A program made the translations under genes and the position numbers. Positions 7,534-16,210 of a DNA stretch of 64,000 nucleotides are shown here, one piece after another (the stretch's first letter is position 1; each line of letters opens with the position of its first letter). This DNA comes from Ethanoligenens sp047722935 (GTDB taxonomy: Bacteria > Bacillota > Clostridia > Oscillospirales > Ethanoligenentaceae): contig JBDNZS010000005.1 of assembly GCA_047722935.1 (NCBI GenBank), forward strand, positions 1 to 64,000, in the 5' to 3' direction. Under the pieces are notes generated by a model. The model was not told where the DNA came from and ran no database searches. It saw only the letters and a list, made by a program, of their open reading frames with translations.

Positions 7534-7753
7534 GCACTCCTCCAGCGAAAACAGGCAACGTTTGAAATCAACGCTTATATCCCTTTATAAACGCATTCCG
7601 TATACCGGTATATCCATCATATTGTCCCTTTTATCATATGAAAAACAATCCGATACAATATGAGCGCTCTGTGAACACAATGTAAATGCGTGAGAAAAAG
7701 CGCCAGTGGAGGCGGTAACATGTATTCGCATGAGTACCGCGCATCACGGCTTA

Positions 7754-8416
7754 TCATTTACCGGTTTTGTCCGTTGGGGAGGCTTCTCCGTCGACATGTC
7801 CGCTGGAACAAGTCGTCCCACCAAATTGCTCCGCAAAGGCAGCAGGAAAGGTATTGTTCACACGCTGCACATTGGCGGCAAATGCTGTATCCCCTTCAGA
7901 AACATTGGGCAATGCATCCGCTTTCTGCTGTGTATCCACCAATGCACCCGCTGGCACATATCGTCCAGCAGCTATGTGTATCCCCCCACTAACCATCGCG
8001 TGGTGCGAAATCGTACATCCTTCTTCAACGACAGCATTCAGCACCAGTGCACCAAATCCCACAAAAACGCGATCACCCAACATGCATGGTCCATGAATGA
8101 CACAACCATGTCCACAGCTGACATGTTGTCCAATATAAATGGAATAGTTGTGCCCGTCATGTGAAATTTGCTTGCCGGCCAACCCATGCAGGATCACGCC
8201 GTCCTGTAGATTGGTATGCGCACCAATGTAAAACGGCGTGCCTTCATCCGCCCGCACACTGACATGGGGAGCAAGAAAAACATTTGCACAAACAGTCACA
8301 TCCCCAATCACGCTGGCAAAAGGCCCCACATAGGCACTAGGGTGTATGTGAGGTAACATGCTTTGCGGGCAATGCGGGGTAGCAGGATTGGGCCCAATAA
8401 AATTCATATTCTGCAT
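7754..8416 (-). CDS. Gamma-class carbonic anhydrase-like protein (CamH/CcmM N-domain type)
   Basis: A 220-residue left-handed beta-helix protein with hexapeptide repeats (for example SAYVGPFASVIGDVTVCANVFLAPHVSVRAD). The candidate zinc histidines occur in ILHGLAG, GHGCVIHGP and ISHHAMV, the pattern of CamH and CcmM gamma-carbonic anhydrases, which interconvert CO2 and bicarbonate. The start at 8416 follows AAGGAAGG; the longer upstream frame has no ribosome site. The C-terminal 40 residues are low-complexity and probably disordered. The promoter at 8610-8638 gives an unusually long leader of about 187 nt. Activity cannot be assumed, because some homologues are acyltransferase-like or inactive. 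Confidence 0.8.
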   Translation of the reverse strand: MQNMNFIGPNPATPHCPQSMLPHIHPSAYVGPFASVIGDVTVCANVFLAPHVSVRADEGTPFYIGAHTNLQDGVILHGLAGKQISHDGHNYSIYIGQHVSCGHGCVIHGPCMLGDRVFVGFGALVLNAVVEEGCTISHHAMVSGGIHIAAGRYVPAGALVDTQQKADALPNVSEGDTAFAANVQRVNNTFPAAFAEQFGGTTCSSGHVDGEASPTDKTGK

Positions 8417-8609
8417 ATATTGATATTCCTTCCTTATTGGTGAACAGGAGGCATAGCGTTGGCGCTCACATATCCCTTGCAGGATGATTGGCGGTGCTCT
8501 TCTGTTGAATCGAGAAGATTCTGAGGCCTGCACCACCCTATGCCGTTTGGCTGTTTATCCTTCTAATAACATGCTGTGTATTCTATTTTCTTGCGCATTC
8601 CTTTGTAGC

Positions 8610-8638
8610 ATTATACCACCAATTTGCAGGATGTGCAA
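8610..8638 (-). promoter_or_regulatory. Promoter of the carbonic anhydrase-like gene
   Basis: Minus strand TTGCAC, 17-bp spacer, TATAAT. It implies an untranslated leader of about 187 nt to the start at 8416. Confidence 0.65.
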
Positions 8639-8651
8639 AATCAAATTTCAA

Positions 8652-8690
8652 AAAGGCCCGGTAAACATCTGTAATGTTCACCGGGCCTTT
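8652..8690. terminator. Terminator after ptsG
   Basis: Near-perfect stem AAAGGCCCGGT..ACCGGGCCTTT with flanking A and T tails, 20 bp past the stop of ptsG on the minus strand. Confidence 0.85.
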
Positions 8691-8709
8691 TACAAAAATC
8701 AAATAACAA

Positions 8710-10371
8710 TCAGCTATTCAACGATTTCCCTGCTTGCTCCAGAAAATCCTCTATATTGCTCTTGATAACCGTTACTTTCGGACCATAAATGACTTGGATT
8801 CCTGTGCCCCGCTTGATGACACCTGCGGCTCCGGATTGTTTCAAAATGGAATCCTCCACCTTGGATGCATCCGCGACCGTTACACGCAGACGTGTGGCGC
8901 AGCTATCCAAATTGCTAATATTCTCAGCTCCGCCCAGACCCTCTACGATCAACGCAGAAATCGCGTCATCGTCTTTGGCAGCTGCCTTTTTTCCTGTATC
9001 AGGAGAAGCGGAAGCATTTTTCGCATCCACGTCTTTACGCGTGTAAAGCTTCGTTTCCTCGTCGTCGTCCTCACGGCCCGGCGTCTTCAAGTTCCACTTT
9101 AGGATGAGGAAACGGAACAGGAAGAAGTATACCGCAAAATAGGCAACACCAACAACGATTACCCACGGCCAACTTGTTTTGGCCGGCCCTTGCAGGACAC
9201 CAAACAGGGCAAGGTCAATCACGCCGCCGGAGAATGTCATGCCAACGCCGACTTGGAATATGTGCATGAGCATGTACGAAGCGCCTGCGAGAACGCAGTG
9301 GATACCATAAAGGGCTGGCGCAACAAACAAAAACGTAAATTCAATCGGCTCTGTGATACCCGTCAAGAACGAGGTCAACGCCGCGGAAAGCAACAGGCCG
9401 CCGACAACTTTCTTCTTGCTGTCTTTAGCTGTTGTGAACATTGCCAGCGCCGCACCTGGCAAACCAAACATCATCAGCGGGAATTTGCCGGACATGAAAC
9501 GAGTGGCACTCACGCTGAAATGCTGCGTCCAATGGGGGTCGGCCAGTTCGGCGAAGAAGATGTTCTGCGCGCCCTGAACGAGTTTGCCGTTGATGACCAT
9601 AGAGCCGCCCACGCCTGTCTGCCAGAACGGCAGATAGAAGATGTGGTGCAGACCAAATGGAATCAGCGCGCGTTCGATGATGCCGTAGATGAATGTGCCG
9701 AAATATCCGGAACCCAGAACTGCGCCGCCCAACGCATAGATACCATTCTGGATAATCGGCCAGAGGAAGAACATGACCACGCCTACACCGATATACACAA
9801 CGGTAGAGATGATGGGGACAAACCGCACGCCGCCAAAGAATGAGAGGACATCCGGCAGTTTGATTTTATAGAAGCGGTTGTGCAGTGCCGCAACACCAAG
9901 TCCAACGATAATACCGCCAAACACACCCATCTGAAGGGTGGTGATACCAAGTACTGGTGCGATAGCACCCGAATGCACTGCTTTATCCAGAACTTTTCCG
10001 GTACTGTCAATTTTGCCAAACAATTGCAGCATCGTGCTGATCGTCTGGTGCATTACCAAAAAGGCAATGCCACCGGCCAGCGCCGCCGTACCCTTTTCTT
10101 TTTCCGCCATGCCCAATGCCACACCCATGGCAAAAAGCAAAGCCAAGTTACTGAAAATGATGCTGCCTGTATTGGCCATTAACGTGAAGATAACGTTTCC
10201 GATCGTCCCCGGGCCAAGCGCCCCCATTAAATGGTAGGCCGTCAGTGTGGTCGTGTTGCTGAATGAAGAACCGATACCCAGCAGCAGACCGGCAACTGGC
10301 AATAACGCGATTGGCAGCATAAAGGATCGTCCTACACGCTGCAAGACACCAAAAGCTCCGCCTTGTTTCAT
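8710..10371 (-). CDS. ptsG: PTS glucose-family transporter EIICB
   Basis: A 553-residue glucose/N-acetylglucosamine-family permease that imports and phosphorylates its sugar. The EIIC membrane domain covers about residues 1-430 (GVLQRVGRSFMLPIALLPVA, then GITEPIEFTF). A charged linker (about 435-475) leads to an EIIB domain with the phospho-cysteine in NLDSCATRLRV. There is no fused EIIA; that is the separate crr-like gene upstream. GGGGAGAAAG precedes the ATG. It is the last gene of the pts operon. Glucose is inferred from the operon's GlcT leader; the fold alone does not separate glucose from GlcNAc. Confidence 0.88.
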   Translation of the reverse strand: MKQGGAFGVLQRVGRSFMLPIALLPVAGLLLGIGSSFSNTTTLTAYHLMGALGPGTIGNVIFTLMANTGSIIFSNLALLFAMGVALGMAEKEKGTAALAGGIAFLVMHQTISTMLQLFGKIDSTGKVLDKAVHSGAIAPVLGITTLQMGVFGGIIVGLGVAALHNRFYKIKLPDVLSFFGGVRFVPIISTVVYIGVGVVMFFLWPIIQNGIYALGGAVLGSGYFGTFIYGIIERALIPFGLHHIFYLPFWQTGVGGSMVINGKLVQGAQNIFFAELADPHWTQHFSVSATRFMSGKFPLMMFGLPGAALAMFTTAKDSKKKVVGGLLLSAALTSFLTGITEPIEFTFLFVAPALYGIHCVLAGASYMLMHIFQVGVGMTFSGGVIDLALFGVLQGPAKTSWPWVIVVGVAYFAVYFFLFRFLILKWNLKTPGREDDDEETKLYTRKDVDAKNASASPDTGKKAAAKDDDAISALIVEGLGGAENISNLDSCATRLRVTVADASKVEDSILKQSGAAGVIKRGTGIQVIYGPKVTVIKSNIEDFLEQAGKSLNS

Positions 10372-10472
10372 TGCTTTCTCCCCTAAATTCTCTCTTTTTT
10401 ACGTACACGCATTGGAACGCCATTAAAAGGAAATACATATTCTTGAATAAAATCCATTTTCAGGGTAAAAAA

Positions 10473-10510
10473 GGTCGACAGATTGCGCAGCTTTACTCTG
10501 ATCTGCGCAA
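10473..10510 (-). terminator. Internal hairpin with U-run between crr and ptsG
   Basis: Minus strand TTGCGCAG..CTGCGCAA, or an alternative longer fold GGTTG..CGACC, followed by TTTTTT. It lies in the 262-nt crr-ptsG gap and could attenuate ptsG. I find no GlcT/LicT-type RAT sequence beside it. Confidence 0.55.
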
Positions 10511-10633
10511 CCTAATTTGCTCAATGAGAAAACCCTGAGTTTTCCACCGTACCATGGATCTTATTCATTTATAAAAACACATCGCCCTGCTCGCTCGTCC
10601 CGGCACACGAATCTTCCCCACACCGGACGCACG

Positions 10634-11116
10634 TCAGATTTGATATGTAATAACGACCGTCTCACCTGCTTTGGTGTCACCAATCGATGTTTCAAAAGAC
10701 TTGACTGCATCCATATTGGTAAGAATGATGGGCGTATAAGACGGGAAGCCTTTCTCCTCCAACAATTTGAGATTGACTTCCGCCAGCTTGTCACCCGCTT
10801 TAACCTTGTCACCCACTTTAACGAATGCGCGGAATCCCTCACCTTTCAGCTCAACAGTGTTGATACCGATATGCACGAGGATATCCAAGCCGTCCTTGGT
10901 GTGAATGCCATAGGCATGGAGGGAATCCAGCACTTCCACAATCTCGCCGTCGACCGGTGACACCACAACATCCTCGCTCGGCAGGATAGCAACGCCATCG
11001 CCCAACATTTTTTGGGCAAACGCTTCGTCCGGTACTTCGCTCAGCGGCACGGCTTTGCCAGTTTGTGTTGCAACAAATTGGGTACTTTCGTTTTTCTTGC
11101 GGCCAAAATGAAACAT
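10634..11116 (-). CDS. crr: PTS glucose-type EIIA component
   Basis: A 160-residue EIIA-Glc family protein that relays phosphate from HPr to the EIIB domain of ptsG. The family signature is clear: SPVDGEIVEV, then the phosphorylated histidine in DGLDILVHIGINTVEL, and KAGDKLAEVNL. AAAGGA stands 8 nt before the ATG. The order glcT-crr-ptsG on one strand and the lack of an EIIA domain in ptsG make it the cognate partner. In Firmicutes a stand-alone EIIA-Glc is not known to work as the adenylate-cyclase regulator it is in enterobacteria. Confidence 0.9.
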   Translation of the reverse strand: MFHFGRKKNESTQFVATQTGKAVPLSEVPDEAFAQKMLGDGVAILPSEDVVVSPVDGEIVEVLDSLHAYGIHTKDGLDILVHIGINTVELKGEGFRAFVKVGDKVKAGDKLAEVNLKLLEEKGFPSYTPIILTNMDAVKSFETSIGDTKAGETVVITYQI

Positions 11117-11182
11117 GGTGCAAAATCCTTTCTTTCAAAGAGAACAGTTATAGATATGAAATCAGAATGTTTTTCGTAAAAA

Positions 11183-12001
11183 TCATGAGAGAGTTGCCTG
11201 ACGCAGCTTCTCCAGATCCAAAATCATAAAACAGACAGCCTCATCGTCAAATGACAGCCGGCAGGACTTTTCAACGCACGCGCATATCTGCTGTGCCAGT
11301 CCTGCGCTTTTGGAAAGAGTCTGCGTATACGCTTTCGGAAACGGAAATTTCAAGTGCGTCCCCCGCCGTATCATGTCCAACATATCGAACAATGTCTGCA
11401 AAAACACGCTTCGGCTGCTTGGTGTGCCAACCCCACTATGCTCAAGCAACTGCATCACTTCTTTATACAATTGGACAGACCGCATGGATTGATCAAACGG
11501 GCCATTCTTGCCGGCAGAGTGCAAGTGCAACGCAATAAACCCAATTTCCGCCTCGCCCACATTCACATGCAAGCGGGATTGAATCATCTGCACTACAGCA
11601 CTGGCTACTTCATACTCCCGTGTGTACAGGACAGCTATTTCATGGATAAAAGGATTTTCGATTGGCAATCCAAACCGCAAACGGTCGATGGCAAACTGGA
11701 TATGGTCAAGCAGCGCATCATATAACTTGGGGTTTTCCACACCAAGCTGCTCCTTGGCCAGCGACACCAAATCATTAACCAGTTCTTCCACTGCGGCACG
11801 ATCAGCTTGGATGGGTTTGATGTCCTTGTCGCCTGCCCAAAGCTTAAAGATCTGCCGGTTGGTCCCGTCATCAGAGACAACATCGCCAGCTTTTCGGCCA
11901 AAACCAATGCCTTTGGACATCAAAATAATCTGTTCTTTGGTTTTTTCATCGCAAGCCAACACAACGTTATTATTCATAGCGGTGACCACGCGATATTCCA
12001 T
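11183..12001 (-). CDS. glcT: BglG/GlcT family transcriptional antiterminator
   Basis: A 272-residue RNA-binding antiterminator. The N-terminal CAT RNA-binding domain (about 1-60: VVTAMNNNVVLACDE, GIGFGRKAGD) is followed by two PTS regulation domains (about 65-170 and 172-272) with conserved histidines in LLDHIQFAIDRL, NPFIHEIAVLY and FIALHLHSA. PRD histidines are phosphorylated by HPr and EII to couple activity to sugar uptake. GAGGGC lies 10 nt before the ATG, inside the end of ptsI. A RAT-like site and overlapping terminator at 14015-14085 ahead of ptsH make GlcT the best assignment and imply that the protein controls its own operon. Confidence 0.88.
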   Translation of the reverse strand: MEYRVVTAMNNNVVLACDEKTKEQIILMSKGIGFGRKAGDVVSDDGTNRQIFKLWAGDKDIKPIQADRAAVEELVNDLVSLAKEQLGVENPKLYDALLDHIQFAIDRLRFGLPIENPFIHEIAVLYTREYEVASAVVQMIQSRLHVNVGEAEIGFIALHLHSAGKNGPFDQSMRSVQLYKEVMQLLEHSGVGTPSSRSVFLQTLFDMLDMIRRGTHLKFPFPKAYTQTLSKSAGLAQQICACVEKSCRLSFDDEAVCFMILDLEKLRQATLS

Positions 12002-12006
12002 GGCTT

Positions 12007-13674
12007 TCAGCCCTCAATCAATTTCAAAATGTCGTCCTTGACTTTTCCGACATCAGCTTCCCGTACTTTCGCGCGCACTTCCAGTACTTTCGATGGAGAC
12101 ACCGAGAGTTCATCCACGCCCATGGAGAGGAATGTTTCCGTCAGTGTAGGATCTGCACCCAGCTCGCCGCAGATACCGACCCATGTACCATATTTATGCC
12201 CATTTTCCACCACGCGCTTGATGAGACGCAGGATTGCTTTATGGTGCGGGTCATAAAAATTCTCCAACTCCTGATTCTGCCGGTCTACAGCCAACGTATA
12301 CTGAGTGAGATCGTTGGTACCGATGCTAAAGAAGTCAACCTCTTTGGCTAGGTCATCGCTGATAATGGCCGCAGCCGGCGTCTCGATCATGATACCGAGT
12401 TCCACATCTTCTGCAAATGCGACTTGCTCGGCCTTCAGGCCAGCTTTGACCTCTTCGACGACCTTCTTAATCTGCTGAACTTCTTCGACCGAGATAATCA
12501 TGGGGAACATAATGCCCAGTTTACCGAATGCCGAAGCACGGAATAATGCGCGAAGCTGTGTTTTGAACACCTCCGGACGCTGGAGACAAATGCGGATTGC
12601 ACGGAAACCCATCGCCGGGTTTTCCTCTTTGGGCAGTTCGAAATAGTCCACCTGCTTATCGGCACCGATGTCCAGCGTGCGGATAATTACCAGCTTGCCT
12701 TCCATGGCCTCCAGCACCGCTTTATAAGCCGAGAACTGTTCTTCCTCAGTGGGGTAATCCGTGCTGTCCAGATACAAGAACTCACTGCGGAACAAGCCAA
12801 TGCCGCTTGCGTCATTTTCCAACACATATTCCAAATCGGGCACATGGCCAATATTGGCATAGACCCGGACTGACTGCCCGTCTTTGGTGATGTTCTCTTT
12901 GCCTTTCAGCTGATTAAGCATCTCCAAATGTCTGGCATGCTGGTCACGCAGCTTTTTCATCTGCTCCACAGTGGCGGCATCCGGCTCAAGATAGACCGCA
13001 CCGGAGAAACCATCCACGATGGCCTCCTTGCCGTTGCAGCTCTCGTCGATCTGCCCATCAAGATGAATGACCGCCGGGATGCTCATCGTACGGGCCAAAA
13101 TAGCGGTATGGGAATTGGTGGACCCCTGCAGGAGTGCAAATCCCAACAGCTTCTCTTTGTCCATCTGCACGGTTTCACTCGGCATGAGATCATCCGCCAC
13201 GACAATGACCGGTTCATCGGAGTCAATCAAATTACTATCCGCATGAGAAAGCAGCGTAGAAATCAATTTTTCAGAAACATCACGCACATCAGTGGCGCGC
13301 CCGCGCAGATACTCGTTTTCCATAGCGGCAAACATTTCAGCGAAACGGTCGGCCGTCTGCCCTACCGCAAATTCGGCGTTTACTCGTTCCTTTTTAATGA
13401 TATCGACCACGGAATCTTCATAATCAAGGTCTTCAAGCATCATCTGATGTGCTTCGAAAATCGCGGCCTCATGTTCACCGGCCTCGTGCAATGCCTTTTC
13501 GTAAAGTGCTTTCAAGCTGTTGACTGCGCGCTCTTTGGCTTCGTGGTAGCGCGCAATTTCTCCATCCGTATCCTCAATATGGTGACGTTTGAGGGTAAGC
13601 TGCGTGCGCTTGTAATAGTACAACTTTCCAAACGCAATTCCACCGGAGATTGCTTTGCCTTTCAGTATATCCAT
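12007..13674 (-). CDS. ptsI: PTS enzyme I (phosphoenolpyruvate-protein phosphotransferase)
   Basis: A 555-residue cytoplasmic enzyme that takes phosphate from phosphoenolpyruvate and passes it to HPr. It contains the N-terminal HPr-binding domain, the phospho-histidine loop GSTNSHTAILARTMSIPAV (about 180-200) and the C-terminal TIM-barrel with FRSEFLYLD, GFRAIRICL and the signature GTNDLTQYTLAVDR. The catalytic Cys lies in GICGELGADP. Length is typical. AGGGGGA precedes the ATG, and it sits 62 nt downstream of ptsH and 5 nt upstream of glcT. Confidence 0.97.
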   Translation of the reverse strand: MDILKGKAISGGIAFGKLYYYKRTQLTLKRHHIEDTDGEIARYHEAKERAVNSLKALYEKALHEAGEHEAAIFEAHQMMLEDLDYEDSVVDIIKKERVNAEFAVGQTADRFAEMFAAMENEYLRGRATDVRDVSEKLISTLLSHADSNLIDSDEPVIVVADDLMPSETVQMDKEKLLGFALLQGSTNSHTAILARTMSIPAVIHLDGQIDESCNGKEAIVDGFSGAVYLEPDAATVEQMKKLRDQHARHLEMLNQLKGKENITKDGQSVRVYANIGHVPDLEYVLENDASGIGLFRSEFLYLDSTDYPTEEEQFSAYKAVLEAMEGKLVIIRTLDIGADKQVDYFELPKEENPAMGFRAIRICLQRPEVFKTQLRALFRASAFGKLGIMFPMIISVEEVQQIKKVVEEVKAGLKAEQVAFAEDVELGIMIETPAAAIISDDLAKEVDFFSIGTNDLTQYTLAVDRQNQELENFYDPHHKAILRLIKRVVENGHKYGTWVGICGELGADPTLTETFLSMGVDELSVSPSKVLEVRAKVREADVGKVKDDILKLIEG

Positions 13675-13736
13675 TGTATCCCCCTACCGACATCTTGATG
13701 CAGCCCATTCGAGCCGCTGTTATGTACAGACGACTT

Positions 13737-13994
13737 TTACAGATTGGCTTCCAAAAACGCCTGAAACGCTTCTGCTGCTGCCGCTTCATCGGCACCGTCG
13801 ATCTCAAGGGTCAGTGTATCCCCTTGCTTCGCAGCAAGCCCCATAATGGAAAACAAGCGGCGTGCGTCTGCCGACTTACCGTCTTTTTTCAAAGTAATCT
13901 TAGAAGAGAATTCTGCCGCCTTTTTCACAAGCAGACCGGCCGGACGTGCATGGATACCCGCGCTGTCTTTAATAACATACTGGATTTCTTTCAT
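13737..13994 (-). CDS. ptsH: PTS phosphocarrier protein HPr
   Basis: An 85-residue HPr with the phospho-histidine in GIHARPAG and a serine in RLFSIMGLAA at the position used by HPr kinase in Firmicutes. It shuttles phosphate from enzyme I to the EIIA protein, and the serine form would feed catabolite repression. The start is the ATG at 13994 behind GGAGGG. The longer in-frame start at 14087 would run through the GlcT leader and is rejected. First gene of the pts operon. Confidence 0.96.
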   Translation of the reverse strand: MKEIQYVIKDSAGIHARPAGLLVKKAAEFSSKITLKKDGKSADARRLFSIMGLAAKQGDTLTLEIDGADEAAAAEAFQAFLEANL

Positions 13995-14014
13995 AATATA
14001 ACCCTCCGTCTTGT

Positions 14015-14085
14015 AAACAAAATTGGCACCAACATTTAGCCCGGTAAAGCCAAAATGCTGATGCCTGATCGAATCAGTAACACGC
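14015..14085 (-). promoter_or_regulatory. GlcT ribonucleic antiterminator (RAT) and overlapping terminator
   Basis: On the minus strand GTGTTACTGATTCGATCAGG (within 14058-14085) closely resembles the GlcT target of Bacillus ptsG leaders as I remember it. Its 3' end overlaps a terminator (14025-14065): GGCATCAGCATTT pairs fully, with G-U pairs, with AAATGTTGGTGCC, then AATTTTGTTT. Binding of GlcT to the RAT would block the terminator and allow transcription of ptsH-ptsI-glcT-crr-ptsG. Confidence 0.85.
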
Positions 14086-14105
14086 ATGTCTATGATAATG
14101 TCTAT

Positions 14106-14133
14106 ATTATATAGTATTTTGCATAAATGTCAA
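14106..14133 (-). promoter_or_regulatory. Promoter of the pts operon
   Basis: Minus strand TTGACA (14133-14128), 16-bp spacer, TATAAT (14111-14106). Transcription would start about 105 nt before ptsH, just upstream of the RAT. Confidence 0.85.
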
Positions 14134-14357
14134 CCATCTTTTGCAACTATTTTATATAGTATATCTACCAAAAACACAATCTGAATCTTGTGCGAAATGA
14201 AAAACAGACAATATGTACAACACTTTTTTGGGAATTACCGCCCCTTTTGCTTATATCTTCTGCTGTAATTGTTATACTATTAAAATGAAGATAAAGGCAG
14301 CCACCCAAAGACATGCTGCCCGAAGCTGTTCCATGAATAACAAGGGGGATGTATAAC

Positions 14358-14912
14358 ATGGGTGTTCAAAACGCGATGACCTCTGATTTTCTGCACGCCG
14401 CATACGGTGGAGAAAGCATGGCGCACATGCGTTATCTGTATTGGGGAGAGTCGGCAGAAAAAGAAGGGTTGCCAAACGTTGCGCGATTATTCCGTGCCAT
14501 CGCGTATGCGGAACAGGTACACGCCTACAATCACTTCAGTGAAATCAACAAAGAAATAGCAGATGCCACAGTGACGGCAGGCGGCATATTCGGCATTGGA
14601 AAAACCGTGGACAACCTGCAAGGTGCCATTAACGGTGAACTGCATGAAGTCAATCAGATGTACCCGGTCTACCTGCACACCGCTGAATTTCAACATGAGG
14701 ACGGTGCAAAACGGTCTTTCCATTTTGCGTTGGAAGCTGAGAAGATTCATGCCACCCTATTCAAACAGGCACAGGACGCCGTGCGTCAGGGCAACGACAT
14801 TGCACTGACCCATATCTACATTTGCCCTGTCTGCGGGCATACCGTCATTGATGAACCGCCCGTAAACTGTCCCGTTTGCGGTGCAAAGCAAGAGTGCTAT
14901 ATTGTGTTCTAA
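14358..14912 (+). CDS. rbr: Rubrerythrin
   Basis: A 184-residue peroxide-reducing iron protein of anaerobes. A ferritin-like four-helix domain (about 1-140; carboxylates in GGESMAHMRY, AEQVHAYNH and GELHEV) binds the di-iron site. A C-terminal rubredoxin-like domain has two CPVCG pairs (ICPVCGHTV and NCPVCGAK). The start at 14358 is 10 nt after AGGGGG; the ATG at 14349 is too close to that site. It is monocistronic, ending at a strong terminator it shares with the convergent gene. Confidence 0.93.
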   Translation: MGVQNAMTSDFLHAAYGGESMAHMRYLYWGESAEKEGLPNVARLFRAIAYAEQVHAYNHFSEINKEIADATVTAGGIFGIGKTVDNLQGAINGELHEVNQMYPVYLHTAEFQHEDGAKRSFHFALEAEKIHATLFKQAQDAVRQGNDIALTHIYICPVCGHTVIDEPPVNCPVCGAKQECYIVF

Positions 14913-14953
14913 AACAGTTTTAAAACAAATCCTGCATGGATGTTTTCGTGCAG

Positions 14954-14996
14954 AAAACAGCGGCCGCCATGTAGATACATAGCGGCCGCTGTTTTT
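14954..14996. terminator. Bidirectional terminator between rbr and the BusR-like gene
   Basis: Stem AAAACAGCGGCCGC / GCGGCCGCTGTTTTT with a 14-nt loop, between two convergent genes. Confidence 0.9.
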
Positions 14997-15032
14997 CACT
15001 CTGGTCTTTCTGTTTTTCCCCGCTGCCACTGA

Positions 15033-15671
15033 TTACGCAAGCCCTTGAACAAATGCATTGAAGCGCCCAATGACATTTTCGTCTCCCACAATCAGCGCCT
15101 TGTCGCCTTTTACAAATTCGTAGTACGGGCCGGGTGAAATAAGGATATGCGTGTTCTGGATAACGCCGATGATGGTCGCACCGGTATTGTGCCAAATCTC
15201 CAACTGTCCGATGCTTTTACCAATGGCACCGGATGTCTCCGGAATAGAAACCTCCACTGGCGAAATCAGATCGGAACGTTTATATTTATACATGTCAATG
15301 ATTTTACTGGTCAGTGATATGATATCCTCATCCATTTGCTCACGTTTTGCAAACATCTGAGCCAATTCACGGCGCAGATGAGAGATACTTTCGTCATCCT
15401 GAAAACTGTTGACAAATTGGATGGCCTTTTCCTTGGACGCAACAATGATGCCGCTGCCTAAGTAAATTTCTACGACCTGTTTGTCCGCGAGGATGGACAT
15501 GGCTCTGCGGATGGTCTCGGGGGAAACATGGTATTCTGTCGAAAGAATAGAGCGGCCCTTGAGCTTTTCACCTTCCGGAATCTCGCCCGAAGCAATACGG
15601 GCAGCCAAGTCCACCGCGATCTTTAAATAGCGCGGCACCGTGATCTGTGCGGAGGACGCCATGGATTTCAT
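15033..15671 (-). CDS. GntR-type regulator with RCK_C/TrkA-C domain (BusR-like)
   Basis: A cytoplasmic repressor-like protein of about 212 residues. The N-terminal GntR winged helix (about 10-75: YLKIAVDLAARIASGEIPEGEK, VSPETIRRAMSILADKQVVE) is followed by a coiled region (about 85-120) and a C-terminal RCK_C (TrkA-C) domain (about 130-212: GKSIGQLEIWHNTGATIIGV, GDKALIVGDENVIGRF). This architecture is that of BusR of lactococci and streptococci, which represses a glycine-betaine transporter and needs cyclic di-AMP. A c-di-AMP-responsive osmotic or potassium regulator is therefore inferred. No transporter gene adjoins it. The start is uncertain among GTG 15674, ATG 15671 and ATG 15662. Confidence 0.82.
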   Translation of the reverse strand: MKSMASSAQITVPRYLKIAVDLAARIASGEIPEGEKLKGRSILSTEYHVSPETIRRAMSILADKQVVEIYLGSGIIVASKEKAIQFVNSFQDDESISHLRRELAQMFAKREQMDEDIISLTSKIIDMYKYKRSDLISPVEVSIPETSGAIGKSIGQLEIWHNTGATIIGVIQNTHILISPGPYYEFVKGDKALIVGDENVIGRFNAFVQGLA

Positions 15672-15702
15672 CACCTGTTCTTTTTATTTTGAAATAAGTA
15701 TC

Positions 15703-15731
15703 ATTATACAATAATAGGGTGCGCAATGCAA
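15703..15731 (-). promoter_or_regulatory. Promoter of the BusR-like gene
   Basis: Minus strand TTGCAT, 17-bp spacer, TATAAT. The TATAAT lies about 30 bp upstream of the start codon. Confidence 0.65.
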
Positions 15732-15770
15732 GCAACCTGCATTTTCTGAAAAATTCAAGTGCAGAGCACC

Positions 15771-15799
15771 TTGACATGTGAGAAAATATATGGTACAAT
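15771..15799 (+). promoter_or_regulatory. Promoter of the tRNA array
   Basis: TTGACA, 17-bp spacer, TACAAT, ending 20 bp before tRNA-Gly. It may serve all tRNAs to 16409. Confidence 0.8.
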
Positions 15800-15818
15800 A
15801 CCCATCGTCGCTTAATAA

Positions 15819-15892
15819 GCGGGTGTAGTTCAATGGTAGAATCCCAGCCTTCCAAGCTGGTTGTGTGGGTTCGATTCCCATCACCCGCTCCA
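15819..15892 (+). tRNA. tRNA-Gly (anticodon TCC)
   Basis: 74 nt with encoded CCA. Acceptor GCGGGTG / CACCCGC, anticodon loop CTTCCAA, T-arm GTTCGATTC. Confidence 0.97.
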
Positions 15893-16013
15893 TGGCTGTG
15901 TTTCAGTGATGGGCTGTTTTATAAGTCCCTTGATTGTTCACAGCATTTATTCACAGGCAACAGGCGATTGACCGCTGTTCTTGGCGTTAGACTCGCCAGT
16001 TGAACCTTATCGC

Positions 16014-16090
<77 letters not shown>

Positions 16091-16210
16091 GTATGCGGGA
16101 ATTTGCCACAGCCGTGTCCCTTGATGTTTTGTGTGATACCGAACATCAAGGAAATGTCGCCACAGAAGATGGACAGGCTGCACAACATACAGTGTTCAGC
16201 CTAAAATTAT

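Noticed and set aside
13995..14087. Longer start of ptsH at 14087
   Set aside because: It would translate through the GlcT RAT/terminator leader, and HPr has a clear start and ribosome site at 13994.
14160..14343. Promoter for rubrerythrin
   Set aside because: TATACT occurs near 14274 but no -35 at correct spacing could be supported.
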